A stretch of 64,000 bases of DNA from contig CAZUYD010000005.1 of assembly GCA_964624825.1 (NCBI GenBank), positions 28,060 to 92,059 of the forward strand, read 5' to 3'. Position 1 is the stretch's first letter, and each line of letters opens with the position of its first letter. Positions 18,506 to 26,784 of this stretch are shown here, piece by piece. Both the position numbers and the translations under genes were made by a program. This DNA is from Enorma sp964624825 (GTDB lineage: Bacteria > Actinomycetota > Coriobacteriia > Coriobacteriales > Coriobacteriaceae). Under the pieces are notes generated by a model. It ran no database searches. It saw only the letters and a list, made by a program, of their open reading frames with translations, and was not told the DNA's origin.

Positions 18506-18576
18506 ATCGATTCCTTCCCATTGCGTGTCATGCCCCGCGATGCTTGCAAGGCATTGGCTTGATTAATCGCTCGCGC

Positions 18577-18972
18577 TTAGAGCATGCCGAGGTTGCTCAA
18601 CACGAAATAGCCGACGATGCAGGCGGCGAGCACGAAGCAGAGCGCTATGGTGATTTTTTGCGCGGGTGGCATCTTGGGGATGCCGTCATCATCCTCGCCA
18701 TCGGAGAGCACCATGCGCTGGCCGAAGGTGCGCTCGCTCACCGGAATCGCCGACGGGCTCGATTCGGTCGCCGAGGACTTCGGAGCAGGAGCGGGAGCGG
18801 GTGCCGCCGCGGCCTCCCGCTGCTCCACCACCTGCTGCTCGGCACGGAGCGCCTCGAGTTCAGCACGCTCGCGACGGATGCGCTCCTCCTCGCGGCGAGC
18901 TTTCTCAGCACGGAGCGCCTCGAGCTCGGCGCGCTCATCACTGGTCAACGGACGCGTATCGTTCTCTGCCAT
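18577..18972 (-). CDS. Small coiled-coil single-pass membrane protein, unknown function
   Basis: A 131-aa protein: residues 8-55 form a highly charged heptad-like region (AELEALRAEKARREEERIR and a second ELEALRAE copy), followed by an Ala-Pro linker, an acidic stretch GEDDDGIPKM, and one C-terminal transmembrane helix (ITIALCFVLAACIVGYFVL) ending with LSNLGML. This predicts a tail-anchored protein with its N-terminus in the cytoplasm. ATG 18972 follows AAAGG by about 9 bases; a longer frame to 19020 lacks a good site. It is upstream of pncB on the same strand. No family recognised. Confidence 0.7.
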   Translation of the reverse strand: MAENDTRPLTSDERAELEALRAEKARREEERIRRERAELEALRAEQQVVEQREAAAAPAPAPAPKSSATESSPSAIPVSERTFGQRMVLSDGEDDDGIPKMPPAQKITIALCFVLAACIVGYFVLSNLGML

Positions 18973-19123
18973 ACCATCGGCCTTTCTTCGTCCCTCGTAA
19001 ACAAGCATCGTGTTTTCCACTAGGTAGCACTATACCAACTTCGACCAAAAACCACAGGCACGCATTGTCGCCGGCAGGCACGCGCCCCGTAGCCACGAGT
19101 CGGCATCTGCCCACCCATCGTCG

Positions 19124-20098
19124 TCATACGCGGGAGCCGGGAGCAGGACGCGACGCCGATGGATCGCGCGCCAGCACGCCCGTGGCATCGAACGGCGGGG
19201 TGAAGCTTTCATCGACCGTACCGCCTTCCTGCCAGAACATCTGCGTAAAGCCCAGGTCATCGGCGTGATCGAGCACCTGCTCGTATTCTTCGTCGATCAC
19301 CGCGCGCGCAAGCTCGCCGCCAGCTTCCCTCATAGCGGTATTCGGGGTGTATTGGTTCATGACCGAGATGGGCACATCGCCCACCGTATCCCAAATGCGG
19401 TCGAGCACGCGACACGAATCGTCCGCGTGGCCAGGCAACACGAGGTGGCGCACGATGATTCCGCGCTCCCAGGTGCCATCCGCCCGCATGCACATACCTC
19501 CCGCACGCACAACCTGCGCCACCATCTCCGCAAGTGCTGCCCGAGCAACGTCGGGATAGTCTGGCACGTGAGAGAGCGTGCGGCCGAGCACCGAATCGGC
19601 ATATTTGAAGTCCGTCAGCCAGATGTCGACAAGCCCCTCAAGTTCGCGCAGCGCCTCCACACGTTCGTAACCGCTTGTGTTGTAGACGATCGGCACGGTA
19701 AGCCCCTGCGCACGCGCCGCGCCGATCGTCGCCGGCAGCAGGTGCGCATAGTGCGTCGCGGTGACGAGATTGATATTAAGTGCGCCCTGGTCTTGGAGCT
19801 CAAGCATGATCTCCACCAGGCGCTCAACTGATATCTCAAGCCCGAAATTCCCCGTCGAGATCTCATGGTTCTGGCAATAGACGCACTTGAGCGGGCACCC
19901 CGAGAAAAACACCGTACCCGAACCAGACTCCCCCGAAATGGGAGGCTCCTCCCATAAATGCAGCGCCGCGCGCGCGAGCCGCAGCGTGCCGGTTGCTCCG
20001 CACACGCCGCGCTCCCCTGCCGTCCGATTGGCGCGGCAAACACGCGGACACAGCGTGCACGCATCGAGCGTCACGGAATCGAGCAGGGCACGCCTCAT
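19124..20098 (-). CDS. PflA-like radical SAM protein (COG1313 type)
   Basis: The iron-sulfur SAM-binding motif is in FFSGCPLKCVYCQNHEIS (CxxxCxxC). Upstream lie extra cysteines in CTLCPRVCRANRTAGERGVCG, typical of the COG1313 family, which may hold a second metal site. Later segments VYNTSGYE and DIWLTDFKYAD fit the TIM-barrel, and a C-terminal MNQYTPN is conserved in the family. Members resemble pyruvate formate-lyase activase, but the target is not established. Start uncertain: ATG 20098 has GGTGGA six bases upstream and gives 324 aa; in-frame ATGs at 20134 and 20194 lack ribosome sites. Confidence 0.87.
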   Translation of the reverse strand: MRRALLDSVTLDACTLCPRVCRANRTAGERGVCGATGTLRLARAALHLWEEPPISGESGSGTVFFSGCPLKCVYCQNHEISTGNFGLEISVERLVEIMLELQDQGALNINLVTATHYAHLLPATIGAARAQGLTVPIVYNTSGYERVEALRELEGLVDIWLTDFKYADSVLGRTLSHVPDYPDVARAALAEMVAQVVRAGGMCMRADGTWERGIIVRHLVLPGHADDSCRVLDRIWDTVGDVPISVMNQYTPNTAMREAGGELARAVIDEEYEQVLDHADDLGFTQMFWQEGGTVDESFTPPFDATGVLARDPSASRPAPGSRV

Positions 20099-20213
20099 CG
20101 TTTTCCACCCGGTTTTACGCTCATCAAACTCCATACCGTTGGCATCGAAAACTGCGGCGGCCTTGCGCAAAACCCGACACCACATGTCAGCCAACCGCGC
20201 CGCAAAGCCCTAG

Positions 20214-20248
20214 ATAACAACAAACCCGCAGGTAAAATCCTACGGGTT
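20214..20248 (-). terminator. rho-independent terminator of tRNA-Ala
   Basis: Minus-strand stem AACCCGTAGG / CCTGCGGGTT (one mismatch, 6-base loop) is followed by a T-rich tail TTGTTGTT. It begins 15 bases beyond the tRNA CCA end. Confidence 0.8.
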
Positions 20249-20262
20249 CGCAAGAAAGCTTG

Positions 20263-20338
20263 TGGTGGAGACGAAGGGAGTCGAACCCTCGGCCTCTGCC
20301 ATGCGACGGCAGCGCTCTCCCAACTGAGCTACGTCCCC
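20263..20338 (-). tRNA. tRNA-Ala (anticodon CGC)
   Basis: A 76-base tRNA with encoded CCA. The acceptor stem GGGGACG pairs with CGTCTCC and includes the G3:U70 wobble that identifies alanine tRNAs, with A73. The D arm has AGCTCAGTTGGGAGAGC, the anticodon arm is CTGCC-GTCGCAT-GGCAG (anticodon CGC, decoding GCG), and the T arm is GAGGGTTCGACTCCC. It stands alone with its own promoter and terminator. Confidence 0.96.
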
Positions 20339-20350
20339 AAGCAGAAAGAT

Positions 20351-20378
20351 ATTCTACCAAGTCGGGCGTCGGTGTCAA
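20351..20378 (-). promoter_or_regulatory. sigma-70-type promoter of tRNA-Ala
   Basis: On the minus strand a perfect TTGACA (20378-20373) and TAGAAT (20356-20351) are separated by 16 bases, and the tRNA begins 12 bases after the -10 box. Confidence 0.85.
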
Positions 20379-20637
20379 CAAACATTTCGGAATCCGTTTG
20401 GATAGGCCGCGGTTTGCGGGTGCCTCCGCGACTGAACCGAAACATGGCACGAGCGCTACGCGAGAGCGGAAGCTGGGCGACAGGTCTAGAGCGACAATGC
20501 CGAAAAGCCCCATGCGCCCCGACGCAACTACCTCGCCGCAACGCGCACCCGAATCCTCGTTACATCCGTGCGCCCATACCCATCACGCCCCAGCCAGCGT
20601 TTGCGACCAAGCAGATTTAGCATAACTTTTCAGCCTC

Positions 20638-20834
20638 GTGGCCAAAAACATCCGATAGGTTGCACGGTTCGCCCCACGCCCCGCGTCCCGGGCGGCGCGC
20701 GGAGCGAACCCGCGCCCCTCGAGAAGCCCCAGATGCCGCTTCCGACCCGGCGGGGCGTCGCGAGAGGTTCCTCTCGCCCTGATTTCGGCCGAGCGACCCC
20801 CGATCGCTGCAACCTATCGGATGTTTTTGGCCAC
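20638..20834. repeat. 197-bp intergenic element bounded by 27-bp perfect inverted repeats
   Basis: Arms 20638-20664 and 20808-20834 are exact reverse complements (outer end GTGGCCAAAAAC, inner end GGTTGCA). The 143-base interior is extremely GC-rich and holds nested hairpins, such as GCGAGAGG-TT-CCTCTCGC near 20759-20777 and GGTTCGC/GCGAACC. No target-site duplication is visible directly outside the arms. Two frames read through it but show no codon-use or family support. It occupies the middle of a 654-base gap between the tRNA promoter and treC (20379-20992), in which I see nothing else except this element. Confidence 0.75.
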
Positions 20835-20992
20835 CGGCGCGAAAAGCCGCGCGGCGCGGCCGCAACTCGGGGACGGGTGGAGCCTCGAGTCGGCAATCCA
20901 TGACGATACCCGCGCGGCATGGGTGCGCATCTGCGTGTTGGTCGGCGGGATTTGGCGGGCGCGGCGCTTTGCAACCGCGACCGCCGCATCAC

Positions 20993-22756
20993 CTACCCAG
21001 CAAGAACCACGGCCTCGAACGGCCTAAGCTCCAGCGTGCCATCCTCAGCAGCACGCGGCGCCTCCGCATAGTTACCTACGAGGGGTTCCAACCCCGCGAC
21101 CGACACCGCCGCGCCCGCCTCACGCAGCGCCACGCGGCACGGCTCCGCATCGAAGGAGCAGAGCACCATCGCGCGCACGGGCTCTCCCGCGGCGCGCGCG
21201 TGCGAGGCCGCCTCGCCGTCGAGCGCTCGCTCGTACGCGACCACCCGCGGCGCATCGATACCCGCCTCGATGAAACGCACGCGTCCGTGCGCCACCACGT
21301 CGAACCGCTTACGCATCTGTATGAGCGCTCGGTAGAACTCGAGCATCGAACCCGTGCGTCCCTGCTCTAACGATACGTTGACGCGCTCGTAGTTCGGTGC
21401 CACCCCGATCCACGGCGTACCCGTCGTAAACCCAGCATGCATGCTTGCATCCCACTGCATTGGGGTGCGCCCATCATCACGCGAACGCTCGCCCACCACA
21501 CGGAGCGCCTCAGCGGGACTCTTGCCGCCGTCGAGCATGATCTGGTAGTAGTTCTTGCTTTCCACATCGCGGTACTCATCGATCGATGCATAGCCGGGAT
21601 TTGTCATGCCGATCTCCTCGCCCTGGTAGATATAGGGCGTACCCTGCATGAAGTGCGTGCAGATGCCGAGCATCTTGCCCACCTTTTCCCAGCTGCCGTC
21701 CGTATAGCCCACGCCGCCGCGCCCGCCAAAACGCGAGATGGCGCGCGGTTGGTCGTGGTTGTTCCAGAAGAGCGCATTCCAACCGCCCCCAGCCTGCATG
21801 CCTTCCTGCCAGGTACGGAACACCTCGCGAAGCCGCATGATGTCTGGGTCTGCGAGTTCCCATTTGTTGCCGTCGCGGTAATCGACCTTGAGATGGTGGA
21901 AGTTAAAGGCCATGGAGAGCTCATGCTCTGCAGGGTTGGTGTAGCGCACGCAGCTGTCCAGGGTGGTCGAAGCCATCTCGCCTACGGTGAGCATCCCGCC
22001 AATCCCGGCGCGCTCCACAAGCTCTTTCAGGTACTCGTGCACGTGCGGGCCATCGGCGAAGAGACGCCGTCCGAACCCTTCGGTATCGTCGGCGAATACC
22101 GTGGGTTTGGAGATAAGGTTTACTACATCGAAGCGGAAGCCCTCCACACCGCAGTCTCGCCAGAAGCGCACAATCTGCGCTAGCTCCGCGCGCACATCGG
22201 GGTTCGTCCAGTCAAGATCAGGCTGGCTCACATCGTGCAGATGAAGATACCAGGCGTCCAACCGCGGCTCCCACTCCCACGCACTGCCTCCGAAAGCGCA
22301 CTGCCAGTTGGTGGGCGGCTCGCCAGGATCGTCAGGACCGATGCTGTCGCGACCGGGGCGCAGAATGTAGAAGCGCCGATAACGTTCGTCGCCCGCGAGC
22401 GCTCGCTGGAACCACGCGTGCTCTACCGAGGTATGGCAGAGCACCATGTCGAGCATGACGCCCATATCGCGCTCGCGCGCCGCCGCCACGAGTTCGTCGA
22501 AATCGTCCATCGTGCCATAAACCGGATCAACCGCGCAGTAATCCGCCACGTCGTAGCCGTTATCGTGCTGAGGCGACGGAAAGAATGGAGTGATCCAGAG
22601 ATAGTCTATCCCCAGGTAGCGCAGATAGTCGAGCTTGCTCGTAATACCGGGCAGATCGCCGACGCCGTCGCCGTCGCTATCGCAGAAGCTCCGGATGTAG
22701 ATCTGGTAAACCACGGTCTTGCCGAGGTCGCGTTCGAATGCCAATGTGATACCCAT
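20993..22756 (-). CDS. treC: Trehalose-6-phosphate hydrolase (GH13 alpha-glucosidase)
   Basis: Hydrolyses cytoplasmic trehalose-6-phosphate to glucose and glucose-6-phosphate. The 587-aa GH13 protein has all active-site motifs: nucleophile Asp in GFRFD (about 210), acid/base Glu in TVGEM (about 260), stabilising Asp in NNHDQPR (about 335). The N-terminal VYQIYIRSFCDSDGDGVGDL and SPQHDNGYDVADY are typical of oligo-1,6-glucosidase/TreC enzymes. Trehalose specificity rests on the adjacent PTS permease and treR. The ATG at 22756 almost touches AAAGGA (no spacer), so initiation may be inefficient or use the TTG four codons later. It lies 217 bases downstream of treP on the same strand. Confidence 0.9.
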   Translation of the reverse strand: MGITLAFERDLGKTVVYQIYIRSFCDSDGDGVGDLPGITSKLDYLRYLGIDYLWITPFFPSPQHDNGYDVADYCAVDPVYGTMDDFDELVAAARERDMGVMLDMVLCHTSVEHAWFQRALAGDERYRRFYILRPGRDSIGPDDPGEPPTNWQCAFGGSAWEWEPRLDAWYLHLHDVSQPDLDWTNPDVRAELAQIVRFWRDCGVEGFRFDVVNLISKPTVFADDTEGFGRRLFADGPHVHEYLKELVERAGIGGMLTVGEMASTTLDSCVRYTNPAEHELSMAFNFHHLKVDYRDGNKWELADPDIMRLREVFRTWQEGMQAGGGWNALFWNNHDQPRAISRFGGRGGVGYTDGSWEKVGKMLGICTHFMQGTPYIYQGEEIGMTNPGYASIDEYRDVESKNYYQIMLDGGKSPAEALRVVGERSRDDGRTPMQWDASMHAGFTTGTPWIGVAPNYERVNVSLEQGRTGSMLEFYRALIQMRKRFDVVAHGRVRFIEAGIDAPRVVAYERALDGEAASHARAAGEPVRAMVLCSFDAEPCRVALREAGAAVSVAGLEPLVGNYAEAPRAAEDGTLELRPFEAVVLAG

Positions 22757-22919
22757 TCCTTTCGCTGTCTGGGAACGCGATGCCTGCCGCGCCCGCGCCC
22801 TCGTTGCACATGGACGAGAAACCGTTGAATACACTTTGTCGCCGCAGACGCGATCTGCAGGAACCCGTGCAAGCAGCCTTAGCCTGGCATGCGGGGAGCA
22901 CCGCGTAGTCGCCGGAGCG

Positions 22920-22933
22920 GCACCGGCCGGTGC
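22920..22933. other. 14-bp perfect palindrome between treP and treC
   Basis: GCACCGGCCGGTGC lies 40 bases past the treP stop. It could reduce readthrough into treC or act in the mRNA; no T tail follows. Confidence 0.35.
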
Positions 22934-22973
22934 ATACCCCCACCCTGCAGCCCATCGCCCGCGGTGCCCGACA

Positions 22974-25004
22974 CTACCCCTGGTAGCTTGCCACGACCGT
23001 CTCTCCGGCACGGACATCGTTGCTGTACGCGAAGGAAAGGCCGGTAGCCGCACCGGGTGCGGAGACCACGAAGGCGGTCACGGACGGGTGCCCGGCGGCC
23101 GCGATCTTCTCCTGTGAGAAGCTGAGCAGCTTCTGGCCGGCGCGCACGCGGTCGCCCTGGTTCACATGGCAGGCAAAACCGTCGCCGCCCATGTCCACGG
23201 TGTCGATGCCCACATGGATCAAAAGCTCCATGCCATTATCGAGAACGAGACCCACGGCATGGTTCGAGGCGGGCATGGTCACCGTCACCGTCGCGTCCGC
23301 AGGAGCCACTACGGTATCCTCTCCGAACGCGGGCTCGATGCAGAACCCATCGCCCATGCACTTGCTGGAAAAGACCGGATCCGGCATCTGGTCGATGGGC
23401 TTTACGACGCCGGAGAGCGGTGCCACGAGCTTGCCAGAGCCGGCAGGTGCCGCCGAGGCGGGCGCATCGGGCGCAGCAGCCGGCGAGGAGGAAACAGGAG
23501 CTCCGGCAGCAGCGCTCGCTGCCGCGCCGGATACGACTGCGACAACGATTCCGCGCTCATCGGCTGAAAGCCGTCGTAAACCCACGACATAGGTGAGCGC
23601 GAAAGACACCGCGATGGCGATGAGCATGCACAGCGCGAAGATGCCCCAGAACTGGAACACGATCGAGAGGATACCCGGCAGACCGCCCACGCCGATGGAG
23701 ACGGCCTGAACGCCAAAACCGGTGCAGACCATCGCGGCGAGCGCAGAGCCGATCATGCCGCAGATGAGCGGAAACTTGTACTTAAGGTTTACGCCGAAGA
23801 GCGCGGGTTCGGTGACGCCCAGGTAGCAGGAGATGCACGCGGGGATATTGATCTGCTGGGCGCGCTCGTTCTTGCGCTGCAACGCGCTCATGGCGAGCAC
23901 CGCAGAACCCTGTGCGATGTTGGAGAGCGCGATCATCGGCCACAAGGTCGTGTAGTTGTAGAGGCTCACCATCTGGGTATCGATGGCGTTGGTCATGTGA
24001 TGCAGGCCGGTCATAACAAGCGGAGCGTACAGCAGGCCGAAAAGCGCCGCGAAGAGCACGCGCACCTCAGAGCCCAGACCCCACTGCACGGCGTTGGCGA
24101 TGGCGTCACCGATCGTCCAGCCTATTGGCCCCACGACGAGGTGCGCGATGAACACGGCCGGCACGAGCGACATAAACGGCACCACAATCATGCGCACGAC
24201 CTCGGGCGTGATCTTGGTGAACAGCTTCTCGAGACCCACGAGCACGAATGCAGCCATGAGCGCCGCGATAACCTGTCCCTGGTAGCCGATACCTTCGATC
24301 TGGAAGAATCCGAAGTCATAGGTGTGGGCGGCGATGTCCTCGGCCGAGGCCGCGGCAACGCTAAAGCCGTTCAACAGCTGCGGCGAGACGAGCGTGAGAC
24401 CCAAGATGATACCGAGGATGGGCGTGGTACCCATCTTGCGCGCAACCGACCAGCAGATGCCCACGGGCAGCATGTGGAAGACAGCTTCGCCGATGACCCA
24501 CAGGAAGTTGTACATGCCCATCCAAAACGTTGAGATGTCCGCGATGGAGAGCGTGCCGTGCTCCAGGTCGAAGGCGCCCGCGTCGTTGAAGAAGTTCACC
24601 TCGCCGATGATATTGCGAAAGCCAAGCACCAAGCCACCGCAGATGAGCGCGGGGATGAGGGGCGCGAAGATCTCGCCGAGCACGCCCATGACGCGCTGCA
24701 CGGGATTCTGGTTGGCGCCCGCCGCGACCTTGGCGGCCTCCTTGGACACGCCCTCGATACCCGAAACCTTGGTGAACTCCTGGTAGAAATCGGCCACATC
24801 GTTGCCGATGATCACCTGGAACTGCCCGGCCTGCGTGAAGGTGCCTTTCACGCTCAGCAGCTCCTCAATCGCCGTGACGTTCGCCTTGCTCTCGTCAACG
24901 AGCACGAAACGCATGCGCGTCATGCAGTGCGTGACGGCAGAGATGTTCCCTTTGCCGCCTACGAGGTCAAGGAGCTTCCCTGCATCCTCCGTGTACTTTG
25001 CCAT
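22974..25004 (-). CDS. treP: Trehalose-specific PTS permease, EIIB-EIIC-EIIA fusion
   Basis: Transports and phosphorylates trehalose using phosphate from HPr. The 676-aa chain runs EIIB (residues 1-85, phosphocysteine 27 in ISAVTHCMTRMRF), EIIC (about 105-475, ten or so membrane spans, substrate-loop segments GLHHMTNAIDTQM and GVTEPALFGVNLKYKFP), an Ala/Pro-rich linker near 500-540, and EIIA of the glucose type (from LVAPLSGVVKPI; phosphohistidine about 597 in LLIHVGIDTVDMGGDGF). E. coli TreP lacks the EIIA part, so this form is self-contained. ATG 25004 directly follows AAGGAGGA with a one-base spacer. Divergent treR and three operators upstream indicate repression by TreR. A related beta-glucoside or sucrose specificity is less likely given treC. 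Confidence 0.9.
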   Translation of the reverse strand: MAKYTEDAGKLLDLVGGKGNISAVTHCMTRMRFVLVDESKANVTAIEELLSVKGTFTQAGQFQVIIGNDVADFYQEFTKVSGIEGVSKEAAKVAAGANQNPVQRVMGVLGEIFAPLIPALICGGLVLGFRNIIGEVNFFNDAGAFDLEHGTLSIADISTFWMGMYNFLWVIGEAVFHMLPVGICWSVARKMGTTPILGIILGLTLVSPQLLNGFSVAAASAEDIAAHTYDFGFFQIEGIGYQGQVIAALMAAFVLVGLEKLFTKITPEVVRMIVVPFMSLVPAVFIAHLVVGPIGWTIGDAIANAVQWGLGSEVRVLFAALFGLLYAPLVMTGLHHMTNAIDTQMVSLYNYTTLWPMIALSNIAQGSAVLAMSALQRKNERAQQINIPACISCYLGVTEPALFGVNLKYKFPLICGMIGSALAAMVCTGFGVQAVSIGVGGLPGILSIVFQFWGIFALCMLIAIAVSFALTYVVGLRRLSADERGIVVAVVSGAAASAAAGAPVSSSPAAAPDAPASAAPAGSGKLVAPLSGVVKPIDQMPDPVFSSKCMGDGFCIEPAFGEDTVVAPADATVTVTMPASNHAVGLVLDNGMELLIHVGIDTVDMGGDGFACHVNQGDRVRAGQKLLSFSQEKIAAAGHPSVTAFVVSAPGAATGLSFAYSNDVRAGETVVASYQG

Positions 25005-25123
25005 TCCTCCTCCTTCTCGCCCCGCCCGAGCAGACCTTCCACCACACCCGACAAGCCTGTCCCATGCACGGCGCTCGTTGCCCTGTCTGCGCGCTCCCAG
25101 CACCGACCGCGCTCGCAGAGCAC

Positions 25124-25137
25124 CTTATTTGAATAAG
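25124..25137. promoter_or_regulatory. TreR-type operator 1
   Basis: CTTATTTGAATAAG is a perfect 14-bp palindrome, one of three copies between treP and treR; consensus CTTATTYRRATAAG. It is nearest to treP (about 120 bases upstream of its start). Confidence 0.75.
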
Positions 25138-25150
25138 CTAGCGATACTGT

Positions 25151-25176
25151 ACTCAACTTATTCAAATAAGTTGAGT
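25151..25176. promoter_or_regulatory. TreR-type operator 2, extended 26-bp palindrome
   Basis: Arms ACTCAACTTATT and AATAAGTTGAGT pair perfectly around a 2-base centre; the core CTTATTCAAATAAG (25157-25170) is the same motif as at 25124, starting 33 bases later. Likely the strongest site. Confidence 0.75.
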
Positions 25177-25224
25177 AGTTTGTAGCCGCTCTCCACGAAC
25201 GGTTGCTTTCGAACCGCAAGCGGT

Positions 25225-25242
25225 AGCTTATTCAGATAAGCT
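25225..25242. promoter_or_regulatory. TreR-type operator 3
   Basis: AGCTTATTCAGATAAGCT contains core CTTATTCAGATAAG (25227-25240), 70 bases after the second core, placed nearer to treR. Spacing of 33 and 70 bases is close to whole helical turns, compatible with cooperative binding. Confidence 0.7.
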
Positions 25243-25399
25243 GTTAATTTGATGTCAGATGGCGCCAGCGCGAAGGACGCCGGATATGATATATAGGCGC
25301 AGCGCACGGCCATCTCCGCACCGCACGACCGCTGCGCCTGCATTCATTTCTCGCCAGCTGCACACCGCGGCGCGGCCGATATCATCCGACAGGGGACGC

Positions 25400-26137
25400 A
25401 TGAAGGCACGCTACGATTCGATTTACCGGGAGATCCGCCTACATATTGAAGAGGGAACCTACCCCTACCAAAGCTTCTTGCCTTCCGAGAGCGCGCTCAC
25501 CGAAACCTTCTCCTGCTCGCATAACACCATTCGCCGCGCCCTCGCCCTGCTCAAGGAAAACGGATACGTCCAGCCCATCCACGGCAAGGGCGTGCGCGTG
25601 ATCTGGCGTCCGCGCGAGCGCGCCACCTTCGAGGTGGGCGGCATCGAGAGCTTCCGCGAGACGGCGGAGCGCAATAACCTCTCCGCGCAGACGCGCGTCA
25701 CCGACTTCCAAACCGTCATCGCGGACGAGAAGCTCGCCCTGCGCACCGGTCATCCCGTCGGCGCAAACCTTGTGACCGTGGAGCGCGTGCGCGTGCTCGA
25801 CGGGCAGGCTCTCATCCTCGATCGCAGCTACTTCCTGGCCTCGATGGTGTCCGGCCTCACCGCACAGATTGCCGAAGGTTCCATTTACGATTACCTCGAG
25901 GGCGTGCTCGGAGTGGTGGTGAGCACCAGCAAGCGCACCATCACCGTGGAACGAGCGCTCCCCCGCGATGTCGAGCTGCTCGATATCGACGGCTTCGACT
26001 ACCTGGCCGTCATGACGAGCCAGACCTTCGACAACAAGGGGCTCATGTTCGAATTCACCGAGTCGCGCCACCGTCCGGACACGTTCTGCTTCCACGATAC
26101 CGCTGTGCGCAGCGCCATAAACGAGACAGGGCACTAG
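25400..26137 (+). CDS. treR: GntR/HutC-family regulator of trehalose genes
   Basis: A 245-aa repressor: winged helix at residues 1-70 (MKARYDSIYREIRLHIEEGTY, then LPSESALTETFSCSHNTIRRAL, the GntR recognition segment), then a UTRA ligand domain (about 85-235) that in TreR binds trehalose-6-phosphate. ATG 25400 follows AGGGGA; the frame is open 47 codons upstream, but that sequence is promoter DNA. It is divergent from treP-treC and the shared region carries three palindromic operators. Ligand and target are inferred from this arrangement, which matches TreR in low-GC Gram-positives. Confidence 0.88.
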   Translation: MKARYDSIYREIRLHIEEGTYPYQSFLPSESALTETFSCSHNTIRRALALLKENGYVQPIHGKGVRVIWRPRERATFEVGGIESFRETAERNNLSAQTRVTDFQTVIADEKLALRTGHPVGANLVTVERVRVLDGQALILDRSYFLASMVSGLTAQIAEGSIYDYLEGVLGVVVSTSKRTITVERALPRDVELLDIDGFDYLAVMTSQTFDNKGLMFEFTESRHRPDTFCFHDTAVRSAINETGH

Positions 26138-26482
26138 GCCTGCAGCGCCTGTATGCGATTCGAACAGGAGCTGTCCCCTGCTCGAGCCTCGACGTCCTCC
26201 TGAACGCGAAGACGTATCTCGTGGATAGTGTTCGAGAGCATGATTATATGCAGACCTCATGCTTGCATAAAAAGAAGGACCGCACCCCGTTTCTGCTTAA
26301 TGAACCCACCTCTACAAGGTGGGTGCCCTCATCGTCCGTTCCAGCTTCCTTAACAACGAAGGATGCCTGTACTAAGCGCGACTGTGTGGGCTCCCTAAAA
26401 AAACGTGACGGTTCACCCAGTTGCTCCACGGGGTGCGGAACATCTTCATCTTAGCGTGCCAAACACCGATTACCAGTCTTGA

Positions 26483-26495
26483 CTTATTCAATAAG
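26483..26495. promoter_or_regulatory. fourth CTTATT/AATAAG palindrome, outside the trehalose promoter
   Basis: CTTATT-C-AATAAG is a perfect palindrome with a one-base centre, unlike the two-base centre of the three treP/treR operators. It lies 345 bases past treR and 290 before the wecA-like gene. Confidence 0.4.
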
Positions 26496-26582
26496 CTAGT
26501 AGAAGATGGGGGTGCTATCGTGCATCGTTTGCTATCTTCCAATTGAGCAGAATATTCGCAGGTACCTCTGCATTCAGCCCTT

Positions 26583-26629
26583 TGCCGGGGCGGCAATCTG
26601 ACGCTCTGTGCCAGGGTGCCGCCCCGGCA
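26583..26629 (+). terminator. GC-rich hairpin in the leader of the wecA-like gene
   Basis: TGCCGGGGCGGCA and its exact complement TGCCGCCCCGGCA are separated by 21 bases. No T run follows on the plus strand, so attenuator or mRNA structure are as likely as terminator. Confidence 0.4.
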
Positions 26630-26784
26630 GGCGCATCCCGATATCTGCAGTGAACGTGGTGTTGATGCACGCCTCGTCGCGTGAGGTAAACACTTTCGGT
26701 ATCATTGAGCCGATTGATAGCAGCAGCGGGAATCTGCAGCAGCTATCGCGTGGATCAGTAATCGACTCGGATGGTAGCACCTTC

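Larger units (their letters stand above)
26138..26784. other. 647-base intergenic region between treR and the wecA-like gene
   Basis: No credible gene. It is less GC-rich than its surroundings. It holds a hairpin ACCCACCT-CTACA-AGGTGGGT (26303-26323), a stray TreR-like palindrome at 26483 and a strong hairpin at 26583-26629. I looked for T-box, riboswitch and small-RNA signatures and recognised none. A long 5' leader for the downstream gene is possible. Confidence 0.5.

Noticed and set aside
20617..20901. Frames on both strands containing GQKHPIGC and CNLSDVFGH
   Set aside because: They are translations of the 27-bp inverted repeats in two directions; coding support is absent.
26290..26460. 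Possible T-box leader read on the minus strand (GGGTGAACCGTCACG)
   Set aside because: The antiterminator consensus GGGTGGNACCGCG is not met and no minus-strand gene lies downstream.
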